A stretch of DNA of 64,000 nt from Thermoguttaceae bacterium (GCA_017937485.1 JAGBDN010000099.1:1-64000); one strand, 5' to 3'. Positions 8,271 to 17,597 are shown, numbered from the stretch's first letter. Notes: generated from the sequence alone by a model not told the origin. Numbers and translations: made by a program.

Positions 8271-9760
8271 TGGCTCGAGCTTTAACCGGTTTTGTGAAAA
8301 AACTTCGCGATATTATGCGCAACGATCCCGGCGTCAACGGCGACGCGCAGCGGATCGAGCAAATCGTTTGGCCGCTCTTTTTGAAAGCGTACGACGCCAA
8401 GGAAACGGACTGGGAATTCGAAGACGAAAATTACGTCTCGATCGTTCCGGAAAACTGCCGTTGGCGCGCGTGGGGCGACAATAAATCCGGCAAAGGGCTC
8501 ACCGGCGACGAACTCCTCGACTTCGTGAACAACGAGCTTTTCCCGACGCTGAAAAACCTCCCGGTCGACGCGTCGACGCCGACGAAGCAAGCGGTCGTTC
8601 GCGCCGTCTTCACCGACGCGAACAACTATATGAAAGACGGCGTGTTGTTGCGGCAAATTATCGACGAAATCGGGTCGCTTAACTTGGACGATTACGAAGA
8701 AAGTCGCGCGTTCGCCGGCGTTTACGAGCAGATGCTCAAAGAGCTTCAAAGCGCGGGCGCGGCGGGCGAATTTTACACGCCGCGAGCCGTAACCGACTTT
8801 ATGGCCGAGGCGGTCGAGCCGAAAATCGGCGAAACGATGGCCGACTTAGCGTGCGGCACCGGCGGCTTTATCACAAGTTGGCTGAAAGAGTTGAGCAAGC
8901 GGCAAAAGAAGGCCGACGACGTTCAAAAGATCGCCGACAGCGTTTACGGAATCGAAAAGAAACAGTTGCCGTACATTCTTTGCGTTACGAATATGCTCGT
9001 TCACGGAGCGGACGAACCGCGGATTTATCACGACAACGCGCTTCTTCGCGACCTCCTCGACTATACCGACGACGACCGTTTCGACGTGATTTTAATGAAC
9101 CCTCCTTACGGCGGTTCGGAAAAACTGGACGTGCAAAACCATTTCCCGAAGGACTTGCGAAGTTCCGAGACGGCGGACTTGTTCGTCGCGACGATCGCTT
9201 ATCGTCTGAAGCGCGGCGGCCGGGCGGCGGTCGTTCTCCCGGACGGTTTCCTCTTCGGCTCCGACGCCGCGAAGACGAACATTAAGCGCAAACTATTAAC
9301 GGAGTTCAACTTGCACACGATCGTTCGGCTCCCGGGAAGCGTTTTCGCGCCGTACACGTCGATCGCGACGAACCTTTTGTTCTTCGACCGAACCGGCGCG
9401 ACGCGGGAGACGTGGTTCTATCGCCTCGACATGCCGGACGGTTACAAACATTTTTCGAAGACGAAACCGATGACGCCGGAACACTTTGCGCCGGTTCGCG
9501 CGTGGTGGAAGAACCGCGTTGAACTCGAGGTCGACGGCGCTCCGAAAGCGAAGCGGTTCGACGCGGCGGAGTTGGGCGAAGCGTCCGGGTTCGATTGGGA
9601 TCGCTGCGGTTTCCCGCGTCCGGAAGAGGAGATTCTCGACCCGAAAGAGACGATCGAGCGTTACCAAGCGAAGCGCGCGGAGCTGAACCGCCGCGTCGAC
9701 GCGACGCTCGCCGCAATCCGCGAAAAATTGGGAATCGCGACGGAGGACGAAGACGAATGA
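8270..9760 (+). CDS. hsdM: Type I DNA methyltransferase subunit HsdM
   Basis: This 496-residue adenine-N6 methyltransferase uses S-adenosylmethionine to protect host DNA and also belongs to the restriction complex. An N-terminal helical HsdM domain (residues 1-150) precedes the N6-methylase domain with SAM motif DLACGTGGF (about 203) and catalytic NPPYGG (about 278). It overlaps hsdR by one base and hsdS by four (ATGA), so the three genes form one operon. Composition matches the high-GC host, unlike the specificity regions of hsdS. Confidence 0.96.
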   Translation: MARALTGFVKKLRDIMRNDPGVNGDAQRIEQIVWPLFLKAYDAKETDWEFEDENYVSIVPENCRWRAWGDNKSGKGLTGDELLDFVNNELFPTLKNLPVDASTPTKQAVVRAVFTDANNYMKDGVLLRQIIDEIGSLNLDDYEESRAFAGVYEQMLKELQSAGAAGEFYTPRAVTDFMAEAVEPKIGETMADLACGTGGFITSWLKELSKRQKKADDVQKIADSVYGIEKKQLPYILCVTNMLVHGADEPRIYHDNALLRDLLDYTDDDRFDVILMNPPYGGSEKLDVQNHFPKDLRSSETADLFVATIAYRLKRGGRAAVVLPDGFLFGSDAAKTNIKRKLLTEFNLHTIVRLPGSVFAPYTSIATNLLFFDRTGATRETWFYRLDMPDGYKHFSKTKPMTPEHFAPVRAWWKNRVELEVDGAPKAKRFDAAELGEASGFDWDRCGFPRPEEEILDPKETIERYQAKRAELNRRVDATLAAIREKLGIATEDEDE

Positions 9761-11130
9761 CCGCGCAAGAGTTGAAAAACAGCGTGCTGCGTCGAGCGTT
9801 CCGCGGCGAGTTGGTCGAGCGTCGCGCCGAGGAAGGAACCGGCGCGGAGCTTCTGCGTCAAATCGAAGCGGAGAAAGCGTCCCTAACGAAAGCCGGCAAA
9901 CTGAAAAAAGAGAAACCGCTCCCGCCGATTACCGAAGAAGAAAAACCGTTCGAGATTCCCGAACACTGGACGTGGGTTTGGTTGCTTGAAGTTGTTCGGT
10001 CAGTTGGTGGAAAAGAAAATCAAATTCTGGCGAAAGAAGTAAAAAAAACAGGCGCTTTTCCAGCGGTAAGTCAAGGACAACAACTTATTGACGGTTATTG
10101 CGATTGTCCGGAGAAAGTTGTACAAGATTTGCCGTTGGTAATGTTTGGCGATCATACGCGCAATGTAAAATACATTGATTTTCCTTTTGTAATTAGCGCT
10201 GACGGCACAAAGTTTATGAAAGCTATTGTCGTTAATCCTAAGTATTTGTTTTTCTGGTTGCTTTGGACGGCGGAACAGTTACGAAATCGTGGATATGCTC
10301 GTCATTTTTCTTTGCTTAAACAACGTCCGTTACCGCTTCCCCCGTTGGCGGAACAAGCGCGCATCGTCGCGAAGTTGGAGGAGATTTGGCCGGAAATCGA
10401 GCGTTACGCGGCGGCGCGGGACGAGTTGGAAGCGTTGAACCGACGTTTTCCGAACGACTTGCGCAAAGCCGTGTTGCAAAGCGCGATTCGCGGCGAGTTG
10501 GTCGAGCGTCGCGACGAAGAAGGAACCGGCGCGGAGCTTTTAAAGCAAATCGAAGCGGAGAAAGCGTCCCTAACGAAAGCCGGCAAACTGAAAAAAGAGA
10601 AACCGCTCCCGCCGATTACCGACGAAGAGAAACCGTTCGATATTCCCGAACACTGGACGTGGACGCGCTTGGGCGAAATTGGTCGCTTACTTTCCGGCCA
10701 GGATATGCCCCCTTCGCTATACAACGCGAATAGACTCGGTATTCCGTATATTACTGGCGCAAGTAATATTGAAGACTCGCAAGTCATAATTAATCGTTGG
10801 ACAGAATCTCCTAAAGCTGTTGCTACTTGTGGTTGTTTGCTTTTAACGTGCAAAGGTACCGTTGGTAAGACAGCTATACTTAAAGAACAACAAGTCCATA
10901 TAGCAAGACAACTTATGGCAATAACGCCTATTTTAGTCGGGGTGCGATATATACGTTTTTTTATTGAAACTCAAATTGATTTTTTAAAATCGCAAGCCAA
11001 AAGCATGATACCCGGTATCGAAAGAAAAAATGTTTTGAATCTTCCAATCCCGCTTCCCCCGTTGGCGGAGCAGGCGCGCATCGTCGCGAAGTTGGAGGAG
11101 ATTCTGCCATTGTGCGACCGCTTGCGCTAA
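9757..11130 (+). CDS. hsdS: Type I specificity subunit HsdS with two AT-rich recognition domains
   Basis: The protein has 457 residues from the ATG overlapping the hsdM stop. It recognises the bipartite DNA target and docks HsdM and HsdR. The layout is conserved region (LRRAFRGELVERR...PEHWTW), target-recognition domain 1 (about residues 75-190), central conserved region (PLPPLAEQARIVAKLEE then AIRGELVERR...PEHWTW), target-recognition domain 2 (about 305-430) and a closing LPPLAEQARIVAKLEE. The conserved parts are GC-rich and nearly identical in DNA between halves, while both recognition domains are strikingly AT-rich. The recognition domains were therefore probably imported or swapped by recombination between the conserved repeats. 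The target sequence cannot be predicted here. Confidence 0.95.
   Translation: MTAQELKNSVLRRAFRGELVERRAEEGTGAELLRQIEAEKASLTKAGKLKKEKPLPPITEEEKPFEIPEHWTWVWLLEVVRSVGGKENQILAKEVKKTGAFPAVSQGQQLIDGYCDCPEKVVQDLPLVMFGDHTRNVKYIDFPFVISADGTKFMKAIVVNPKYLFFWLLWTAEQLRNRGYARHFSLLKQRPLPLPPLAEQARIVAKLEEIWPEIERYAAARDELEALNRRFPNDLRKAVLQSAIRGELVERRDEEGTGAELLKQIEAEKASLTKAGKLKKEKPLPPITDEEKPFDIPEHWTWTRLGEIGRLLSGQDMPPSLYNANRLGIPYITGASNIEDSQVIINRWTESPKAVATCGCLLLTCKGTVGKTAILKEQQVHIARQLMAITPILVGVRYIRFFIETQIDFLKSQAKSMIPGIERKNVLNLPIPLPPLAEQARIVAKLEEILPLCDRLR
9781..10662 (+). repeat. Long direct repeat inside hsdS (9781-9975 and 10468-10662)
   Basis: Two copies of about 195 bases each code for the ELVERR...PEHWTW conserved region. 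They include more than 70 consecutive identical bases, from ATCGAAGCGGAG to CCGATTACCGA. A second, shorter pair (near 10,337-10,386 and 11,048-11,103) codes for PLPPLAEQARIVAKLEE. Recombination between copies would delete, duplicate or exchange a recognition domain. Confidence 0.85.
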
Positions 11131-11529
11131 CGCGTTTTGTCGTTTGAGTTTCGAATTCGCGGACGGCGTTTCGCGATTCGGCGTCGCGCGACGTCGGGAG
11201 CGTTTGCGCCGTCGCGTTTTATCGAGGCGAGATTCTAAGCGCAAGCGACGTTTCGCGCCTCGCGTCGCGCCGCTCAAAATCGAACGCTTCCGCCGAACGC
11301 TCCGCTTGCGCCGTCGCGCTTCCGTCGAACGAGATTCACTGCGCAAGCGACGTTTCGCGCCTCGCCCCGCGCCGCGCAAAGTCGAACGCTTCCGCCGAAC
11401 ACTCCGCTTGCGCCGTCGCGTTTCCGTCGAACGGGATTCACTGCGCAAGCGACGTTTCGCGCCCCGCGCCGCGATGTCGCGACGTCGGCGTTAACCCAAT
11501 TTAAACCGCAGGATAGAAAGGACGACGCA
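11131..11529 (+). repeat. 102-bp tandem repeat between hsdS and the next gene
   Basis: GCGCAAGCGACGTTTCGCG occurs at 11,239, 11,341 and 11,443, giving a period of exactly 102 bases with about 2.7 units from roughly 11,200 to 11,480. Units are GC-rich and near-identical. The period is a multiple of three and one frame stays open as an Arg-rich chain, but it has no ribosome binding site and almost no residues other than Arg, Ala, Phe and Ser. I treat it as non-coding. The last 40 bases carry the leader of the 11,530 gene. Confidence 0.8.
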
Positions 11530-12207
11530 ATGCTTGAAACCTTCAATTCGGTTTTGCAAGGAACGTTGGGATTAGCGCAAATTTACGAAAAATTTTGGGA
11601 AGCTCCGCGTCGTGAAAAGCTCCGAATTTGGGAAACGCGGCCCGGGCTAGAAATCGTCGACGTTCGCCCGCAAACCGCGGAAGAAATCGCCGCTTCGACA
11701 AGATACAACGCGGAGGGCTTTTTCGCTCGCGTCGAGACGTCCGAATGGAGACGCGACGTTCTTTACGCGACGTATCGCCAAGACGATTTCGACGCGAAGA
11801 ACTGGCGCGGCGTCGTTTTTACGCTCCGCAATAACGGAAAAACCGATATCGACAAACTTTGCGTCGCGAGCCTCGAGAAGCGCGCCTACTCGCTTTTCCC
11901 TTGCGATTGGAACTATCCCGCCGCCGAGACGCCGAATCTGCATTATTGTCTCTACGTTGACAAGCCGATTCGAGTCGGCGAAACGCTGACGTTGGCGCTG
12001 CGGTACAACGCCGCTTGGCGACGCGTCCCCGACGTTTATTTGTTCTCGCTCGTTTCCGTCGCCCCGAACCGCGACCGCTATTGGAAACAGACGTTAACGT
12101 CGAGCGCCGAACCCCTAGACCTCTCCGAAGAGATTTCCCACGACGAGTATCTCGACGAAACGAACGTCGCGCGCGCCGAGAAACTCAACTTCGGCCCGAA
12201 TCGTTGA
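11530..12207 (+). CDS. Unrecognised protein in the defence island
   Basis: The 225-residue protein matches no family I can name. A GAAAGGA lies 8-12 bases before the ATG, and ordinary amino-acid composition supports a real gene. The N-terminal 30 residues look helical (LQGTLGLAQIYEKFWEAP). The middle has alternating hydrophobic residues suggesting a beta-sandwich (WRGVVFTLRNNGKTDIDKL, YCLYVDKPIRVGETLTLALRY). It has no signal peptide, membrane segment or catalytic signature. It sits downstream of hsdS on the same strand and about 85 bases before the ApeA-like gene, so it may be co-transcribed with it. A role in phage defence is suggested only by position. Confidence 0.6.
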   Translation: MLETFNSVLQGTLGLAQIYEKFWEAPRREKLRIWETRPGLEIVDVRPQTAEEIAASTRYNAEGFFARVETSEWRRDVLYATYRQDDFDAKNWRGVVFTLRNNGKTDIDKLCVASLEKRAYSLFPCDWNYPAAETPNLHYCLYVDKPIRVGETLTLALRYNAAWRRVPDVYLFSLVSVAPNRDRYWKQTLTSSAEPLDLSEEISHDEYLDETNVARAEKLNFGPNR

Positions 12208-12291
12208 ACGCCTCGCGAAAAGGCCCGCCGTTTCGCCGCAACCGCTTCGCCTTGCGTCGACTTGTTGATTTTTACGAGGAAATTATAACGA

Positions 12292-13701
12292 ATGAATATT
12301 AATATTAACGTCGACACGCCGTTAACCGCCTTTTCCGGTCGCCTCGTTTATCACGATATCGAGTTCGTTTTCGTCTTCGACGGCAAAGAGTTACGCCTTA
12401 TCCCGCTGGATGAAAAAGAAGACGAAATACAAGCCGAATGGCTATGCGCAAGTCAACGAATAGAAACGCCGTTTTTAATCGGAAAATGCGTCGAAAACCG
12501 GCAAACGTTTATCTTTATGGTAAACCCGCGCGCGTTCCTCAAACGTAGAAATTCGACGTTAATTTTCGAGCCGGTCGCTTACGTTGAAAGTAGCCGCTCC
12601 GCCGACGCTTTAGTCGACTCGATCTCTTTCGACGCGCCGGAACTCGACGGCGTTTGGCCCGTTAATAGTTTTTGGACAAAATCGGACGACCAATCTCGCC
12701 CCGGCGTTCATAAATTTGAAACGAAAGATTTCGACGCGACGACGTCGGCGTCGCAAACGTTTAAAGTCGGCGATTGCGACGATTGCGACGAGATTGAACA
12801 TTGTGAGAAATGCGATAATCTCAGCGAGCGGAATAGTTGCGAGAAGCGTAGGATTCGCGAAGTTCGCGTAAGTTTTTGCGCGGAAAAAAGAATCGACTAC
12901 GGAATCACTCGAACGCCGTTAACGTTAAATTCGGCGCTGCGTTTTGAGTTTGAACCGACGAACGATTACCGTTTTATTTATAGACTCTATCGACTCGCGC
13001 GGCTTTTCCTTAAGTTTTTATGTTACCGAACGAACGTTTATCTTCCTGTTATAAGATTGGCGGGCCCGACGGAAAACGGCAGACGGTACTCTTTCGCGAA
13101 GTTGCGCATAGTGGAAGGAATCGACGAAACCGGCCCGACGGACGAAAAAGCGTTGAAAAAACGTTCGTACATAAAACAAGAGCGAATCGCCGGTTCGGAA
13201 GGTCAAATCTTAAAGGCGTTAGCCGCGGACGAACTTTACGTTCGCCATATTCCGGAAACGTATAAAGCGAGATTTTCGATAAACGCCGCGCGTTTCGTGA
13301 TGATAACGGCGGCGTTCGAATGGGAACATAAGCGTTCATTTCCCGATAAGGTATTCCAAATAATGTCGTCGGGAAAAAGTAAAAAAATTTCGCTAAAAGC
13401 CAGAATTAAGCAAGCCGTCGAGGATTTCGACGGCGTCATCGGCGGATTTTTTAGGAGTTTATGTTTTGAAAACCAAATAACTTTAGACTATTTAGCAATA
13501 GCGCAAACCCTTGCGGAGCAACGTAATCAATACGCGCACGGCGATTTAGAGCAAGATTTAGACGTTGTTTCCATTTACGGTTTAACTTACCTAGAATGGT
13601 TAATTTACGCGATGCAGTTGCGCCGTTGCGGAGTCGACGACGAGCGCGTCCGCGAAGCGGTCGCCGATTTGTTTGATCTAAGGGGACGCTGGAAAGACTA
13701 A
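12292..13701 (+). CDS. ApeA-like HEPN ribonuclease, candidate abortive-infection protein
   Basis: In this 469-residue protein the C-terminal third has the HEPN motif RNQYAH (Rx4H, about residues 411-416) in a helical setting (LAEQRNQYAHGDLE), typical of HEPN RNases. The N-terminal 300 residues (GRLVYHDIEFVF..., then a helical YRFIYRLYRLARLFLKFL) are compatible with the N-terminal domain of ApeA, a single-gene anti-phage family that halts infection by cleaving RNA. That assignment is by eye. About residues 162-175 hold CDDCDEIEHCEKC, a CxxC-x5-CxxC cluster likely to bind zinc and not, to my knowledge, a standard ApeA feature. An AAATTATAACG leader shows no clear ribosome binding site. The gene is somewhat AT-richer than its neighbours. 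Confidence 0.65.
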   Translation: MNININVDTPLTAFSGRLVYHDIEFVFVFDGKELRLIPLDEKEDEIQAEWLCASQRIETPFLIGKCVENRQTFIFMVNPRAFLKRRNSTLIFEPVAYVESSRSADALVDSISFDAPELDGVWPVNSFWTKSDDQSRPGVHKFETKDFDATTSASQTFKVGDCDDCDEIEHCEKCDNLSERNSCEKRRIREVRVSFCAEKRIDYGITRTPLTLNSALRFEFEPTNDYRFIYRLYRLARLFLKFLCYRTNVYLPVIRLAGPTENGRRYSFAKLRIVEGIDETGPTDEKALKKRSYIKQERIAGSEGQILKALAADELYVRHIPETYKARFSINAARFVMITAAFEWEHKRSFPDKVFQIMSSGKSKKISLKARIKQAVEDFDGVIGGFFRSLCFENQITLDYLAIAQTLAEQRNQYAHGDLEQDLDVVSIYGLTYLEWLIYAMQLRRCGVDDERVREAVADLFDLRGRWKD

Positions 13702-13778
13702 CGTTTTCTTCGCGTTTGCCGTTCGCGTCCCGGATAACGGCGCGGGACGCGAACGGCGTCCCAAAACAATGTCGGCGT

Positions 13779-15953
13779 TTATTGCGGCGGCGTTTCCGGT
13801 TCGTCGGCGACGCCTTGCCAATCTTGGGCGACCGTTTTCCAGTCGACGTTACGTTCGACGGCGCCTCTCCAAACGTCCCAATAATTCGGGTCGTCCGACT
13901 TCGGACGTTGGTCTGCGGCGAGGTCGTTCATTCGCACGAGCGTCGGCGTCTCCGCGGCCCAGCCGAGAAGAATCGCGTGTTGCGACGGAAGCGACGGCAA
14001 GTCGCGCAACAGTCCGCGAAGCGAGTCCGGAACCAATTTCGCGACAAGCTCTTGGTCGCGATCGGAGGTTAAGCGATGAAGTAAGAACGTGTTGCATTGC
14101 GACAAAACCGTCGGCGAAAGCTCGCTCGGTCGTTGCGACGAAAGAACCAGCCCCAAGCCGAATTTGCGACCTTCGCGAGCGATCTTCTCGAAGACCTGCG
14201 CGCACGCTTTCGACGCGGAGACGTTTTCGCCGTCGTCGTTGTAACGCTTAATAAAGGAATGCGCCTCCTCCATCACGAGCGTCGTCGGGAGCGTTTGCCC
14301 GTCGCTAAGTTTGCGGTAACGCTGCAACGCTTCGAGCGTCAAACGAGCGACGACGGCCGCGATAATATGCGTCAATTCCGCCGGTAAAAGCGACAAATCG
14401 ATCACCGTTATCGACGGCGACGCGGCGCCGCTCGGACAAACGTAAGCGTTCAGCCAGTCGGCGAGCGCGTTCTTCGGCGCGTTTTTATCGGCGGCGTTAT
14501 CGTTGTCGGAACCAGCGTCTTCGCAAGCGATTACGGCTTTAAACTTCGCGTCCGAAAGCAACGTGCGAATACGCAATAACATCGGTTCGATATATTGCGA
14601 CGTTCCTAATTTAATCGCGGTTTCTCGAATTTGTGTTAATAACGCCTCGATATTAAAAGACACAAGCCTATTCTCTTGATTTGCCGGTTCGACAAGCTCC
14701 AATTTGGAACAAATATCGTTAAATTCGCCTAATAAATTTTCAACGGAAATTTGCGAATATCTAGGCCAATTCAGGTCGCCATCGCGGGTTTTAAAAAATT
14801 TTTGAATTATATCTTCAGCCTTAGATTTTAAGATATACATATCGGTTGCATCCGCAAGTCCTATATCTTTCAGGCCGGATTGTAAACTCATGTGAAAATT
14901 TTTACTTTTGCCGCTTTCGCTCCAAACAGTTTCCGTTTCCGCTTGCTCTTGAATAAACGCTCGAATATTATTTAATATACGACGCAAATCGTTGCGAGGA
15001 AGTTTTTCGACAGTTTGGCGACTATCGCGAACCGAGCGCAACGCTTGAATCAACGTTGGGCGTTGCGTTTTTTCGCTCGCTTGCGCGAACGCCGCCCACT
15101 CGTCGCCGTTCCAAAGCCATATCGGAACCCTTAACTGTTTGATTCCGCGCGACTTGTCATCTTCCGCGCCGTAAACGCGGACGCCGGGGAGACCGCTAAA
15201 CGTCGACGTGTATTCGCCGTTGGGGTCGAGAACGATAAAGCGAGCGTTCGCCGGCTGTTTCATTTCCTCTTTCTCTTTCGCCGCCTTTTGCTTGTTCGTC
15301 TCCTCTTGCTTTTGCCGCTCCGCTTTCTCTTTGATCTTCGTTTCAGCCGCTTCGATCGACCAGCGAATCGCGCCGGCGACCGAACACGACTTCCCGCTTC
15401 CGGTCGAACCGAGAATCGCTAAGTGACGCCCGAACAAGCGGTCGGGATCGACTTTCACGCTTGCGCCGTCGGCCAGCGGACTTACGCCAAGTTTAACGTT
15501 GCGATTCTCTCCCGACTCGACGATCGCTCTCAGCTGATCCGACGTCGGCGTGAGAACCGGGTCGCCGACCGAGGGAAAGCGTTCGACGCCGCGCGAAAAC
15601 AAATACGACGTCTTATCGCCTTCCCATTTTTCTTTGAGGAGCCCCAACGGGTTCAAACTCATTTTTCGCAACGGATACGGGAGATCGAGAAGCCCAAAAT
15701 CTTGAACGCCGCGTCGTTTCGGATATTGCGAACGTTCGATCGTGATCCACTCGATTTGCGCGACGAGCAGCCCGGATTCCGTCGGGATCAACGCGTATTC
15801 GTTGACTCGCGGAAAGGGGCGCGGGACGCCGGCGTTCAGCGCGACGTTGTTTGGCGCTTCGACGTCGAGCAGAACCTTAATTTCGTTCGGCGAAACAAAG
15901 TCGACGCTTCCGATTCGCAGCGATTCGACGTAAGAGATCGGCGAAAACGTCAT
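13779..15953 (-). CDS. HerA-type hexameric DNA translocase/helicase of a SIR2-HerA system
   Basis: The 724-residue protein belongs to the HerA/FtsK ATPase group. An N-terminal HAS-barrel-like region is followed by Walker A LGSTGSGKSCS (about residue 180). Next come LDPNGEYTS, a roughly 300-residue central region that is AT-rich in part (14,580-15,000), Walker B LVMEEAHSF and the sensor SSQRPSELSP. The tail ends with WDVW and an acidic-proline end. It overlaps the SIR2 gene by four bases (ATGA) and follows it in the same transcript. In the known SIR2-HerA systems the two proteins form a large complex that degrades nucleotides or DNA during phage infection; that function is taken from the family. 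Confidence 0.88.
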   Translation of the reverse strand: MTFSPISYVESLRIGSVDFVSPNEIKVLLDVEAPNNVALNAGVPRPFPRVNEYALIPTESGLLVAQIEWITIERSQYPKRRGVQDFGLLDLPYPLRKMSLNPLGLLKEKWEGDKTSYLFSRGVERFPSVGDPVLTPTSDQLRAIVESGENRNVKLGVSPLADGASVKVDPDRLFGRHLAILGSTGSGKSCSVAGAIRWSIEAAETKIKEKAERQKQEETNKQKAAKEKEEMKQPANARFIVLDPNGEYTSTFSGLPGVRVYGAEDDKSRGIKQLRVPIWLWNGDEWAAFAQASEKTQRPTLIQALRSVRDSRQTVEKLPRNDLRRILNNIRAFIQEQAETETVWSESGKSKNFHMSLQSGLKDIGLADATDMYILKSKAEDIIQKFFKTRDGDLNWPRYSQISVENLLGEFNDICSKLELVEPANQENRLVSFNIEALLTQIRETAIKLGTSQYIEPMLLRIRTLLSDAKFKAVIACEDAGSDNDNAADKNAPKNALADWLNAYVCPSGAASPSITVIDLSLLPAELTHIIAAVVARLTLEALQRYRKLSDGQTLPTTLVMEEAHSFIKRYNDDGENVSASKACAQVFEKIAREGRKFGLGLVLSSQRPSELSPTVLSQCNTFLLHRLTSDRDQELVAKLVPDSLRGLLRDLPSLPSQHAILLGWAAETPTLVRMNDLAADQRPKSDDPNYWDVWRGAVERNVDWKTVAQDWQGVADEPETPPQ

Positions 15954-17500
15954 TGGTCGCCCTCCTTATTTCCGCTTTGGCTCGACTTGCCGTAACGTCG
16001 TTCCAGATTTTGCGTCATACGACACAACGTTTCGTCGAGCGCCGGTCGCGGTAAGAAACGATCGACCAACGCGTCGAGGCTAGCGAGGTCGGGCCCGATC
16101 ATCAGCGATATTTGATTTTCGCGTCCCCAGTCTTTGAAGGCTTTCCTAATTCTTCCCGTATTGTCGTCGTATGCGATCGCGACTAAATGCGTCGAAGGAA
16201 TCGTCAACATATCCCTAATAACGCGGTTGATATGCTCGTCGCCAAAGCTGTAACCGTAGGTAACGAGAACGCTATTCGGACGGCAAATCGCGGCGGCGAA
16301 GTCGCGAAACAGCTCGACGTAAGGATATTCGGCGGTCTCTCGGTCTTTCGCCGCGTTCGGATAAATCATAATTTTCGACGCGTCGGCGTTCAAGCCCGGC
16401 GCCTGCAAATACGGCTCGACCGACGTCGCGCCGAACGGGAGCCCAATTCGCCGAATTTCGTCGTTTGCGCTAATCCAGTCGATCGAACCGTGCAGCTTGG
16501 CGTAGCGAACGACGCCTTCGAGGTAACGCGGTTCGCCCCGAATTCCCGGCGGATTGTAATGCATATCGACGTCCAAACGCGACGAGCGGAAAATCGGCGA
16601 AAGCGCGCCGACGAAACGGTCGACAAGCCGTAGTCCCGCGACGTCGGCGCCCGCTTCCAAAACGCGGTCGTAGTTCGTCGTGAATAAATTCAAGCGCTCG
16701 CGAACGCCGGAACGACTGGCGAAAGGCACAAGGAAGCGCGTAAGTTTTTGAAACGCTTTCTCTCGTTTCTCTTCGTCGGCGGTCGCGATTTGGTTTTCGA
16801 TGGATAAAATATTATTGGCAAAATTTTGAATCTTTTCTTCGATCTCCTTTCTTAGTTTCCATACGTCTTCTCTTTCTTCTTCATTGTCGAGAACTTCTAA
16901 ACCGCGCAATAATTCGTTTGCAACACGAAAATAGTCTTCTAGATTGATTGACGACAACGAGTCGGTATCCTTGCCAACCGTTGCGTCGTTCTCAACTTTC
17001 TTTTCTGCTGTATCGCCGTCAGATTTACCGCATAAAACGCGTCCGCTGGCCTTCACGCTTTCCTTAGCTTTACGATAAATTTGTTTCGCGTATTTTGTGT
17101 TCGATGTAACTTCTTCCATCCCATTATTAGACTGGGCTCCGACGTCAAGTTGCAGAGCCGTGCTTAACCCGCTTCCAACAAGAAGCGACAAATGCTCCGC
17201 TTGCAACAACGCGCCGAGCCAAGGTTCGATGCGAGCGCGCAAATCGTCGACGGAGACGACGCCCGAAGCGGCCCAACTTGGTTTAGCCTCGGGAAAGGTT
17301 ATTTTTTTTAAACCGGCGTCGTCGGAAGAGCGCGCAAGTTTTAGCGCTCGCTCGTCATCACGAACTTTAAGAAAATTATAAACCTGTGTTTTATTATCCT
17401 TAGCCGACGTTTCCTCGTCCGCCTTGGACGCGTTCAAAGAATTATCTTGCGTTTGCTCGTTGGGTTCGTTTTCACTACTCAAATGGGAAATATCCGACAT
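15950..17500 (-). CDS. SIR2-domain NADase partner of HerA
   Basis: This 516-residue protein has a disordered acidic N-terminus (residues 1-60), then a SIR2 fold split by a charged helical insert. Visible are the nucleotide-binding LLVGSGLST, TTNYDRVLEAG (Asn), the His of YAKLHGSIDW and the C-terminal VTYGYSFGDEHINRVI, matching defence-type SIR2 proteins that hydrolyse NAD+. The insert between about residues 120 and 240 is low-complexity and AT-rich in DNA. AAGGAG lies 7 bases before the ATG. It is first in the operon, with HerA overlapping its stop. Confidence 0.88.
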   Translation of the reverse strand: MSDISHLSSENEPNEQTQDNSLNASKADEETSAKDNKTQVYNFLKVRDDERALKLARSSDDAGLKKITFPEAKPSWAASGVVSVDDLRARIEPWLGALLQAEHLSLLVGSGLSTALQLDVGAQSNNGMEEVTSNTKYAKQIYRKAKESVKASGRVLCGKSDGDTAEKKVENDATVGKDTDSLSSINLEDYFRVANELLRGLEVLDNEEEREDVWKLRKEIEEKIQNFANNILSIENQIATADEEKREKAFQKLTRFLVPFASRSGVRERLNLFTTNYDRVLEAGADVAGLRLVDRFVGALSPIFRSSRLDVDMHYNPPGIRGEPRYLEGVVRYAKLHGSIDWISANDEIRRIGLPFGATSVEPYLQAPGLNADASKIMIYPNAAKDRETAEYPYVELFRDFAAAICRPNSVLVTYGYSFGDEHINRVIRDMLTIPSTHLVAIAYDDNTGRIRKAFKDWGRENQISLMIGPDLASLDALVDRFLPRPALDETLCRMTQNLERRYGKSSQSGNKEGDQ

Positions 17501-17597
17501 TATTAGCTCCTTTTTCCGCTTCCGTTAAAGTCGAGCGATATCAAGAAAATTAGCGACCTCCGCTTGATTTCTTACTTCGCCGTCGTCCTTTAATTAC

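Noticed and set aside
11144..11494. 116-codon Arg-rich frame through the 102-bp repeat
   Set aside because: No ribosome site and near-monotonous composition; the open frame follows from the 102-base period being divisible by three.
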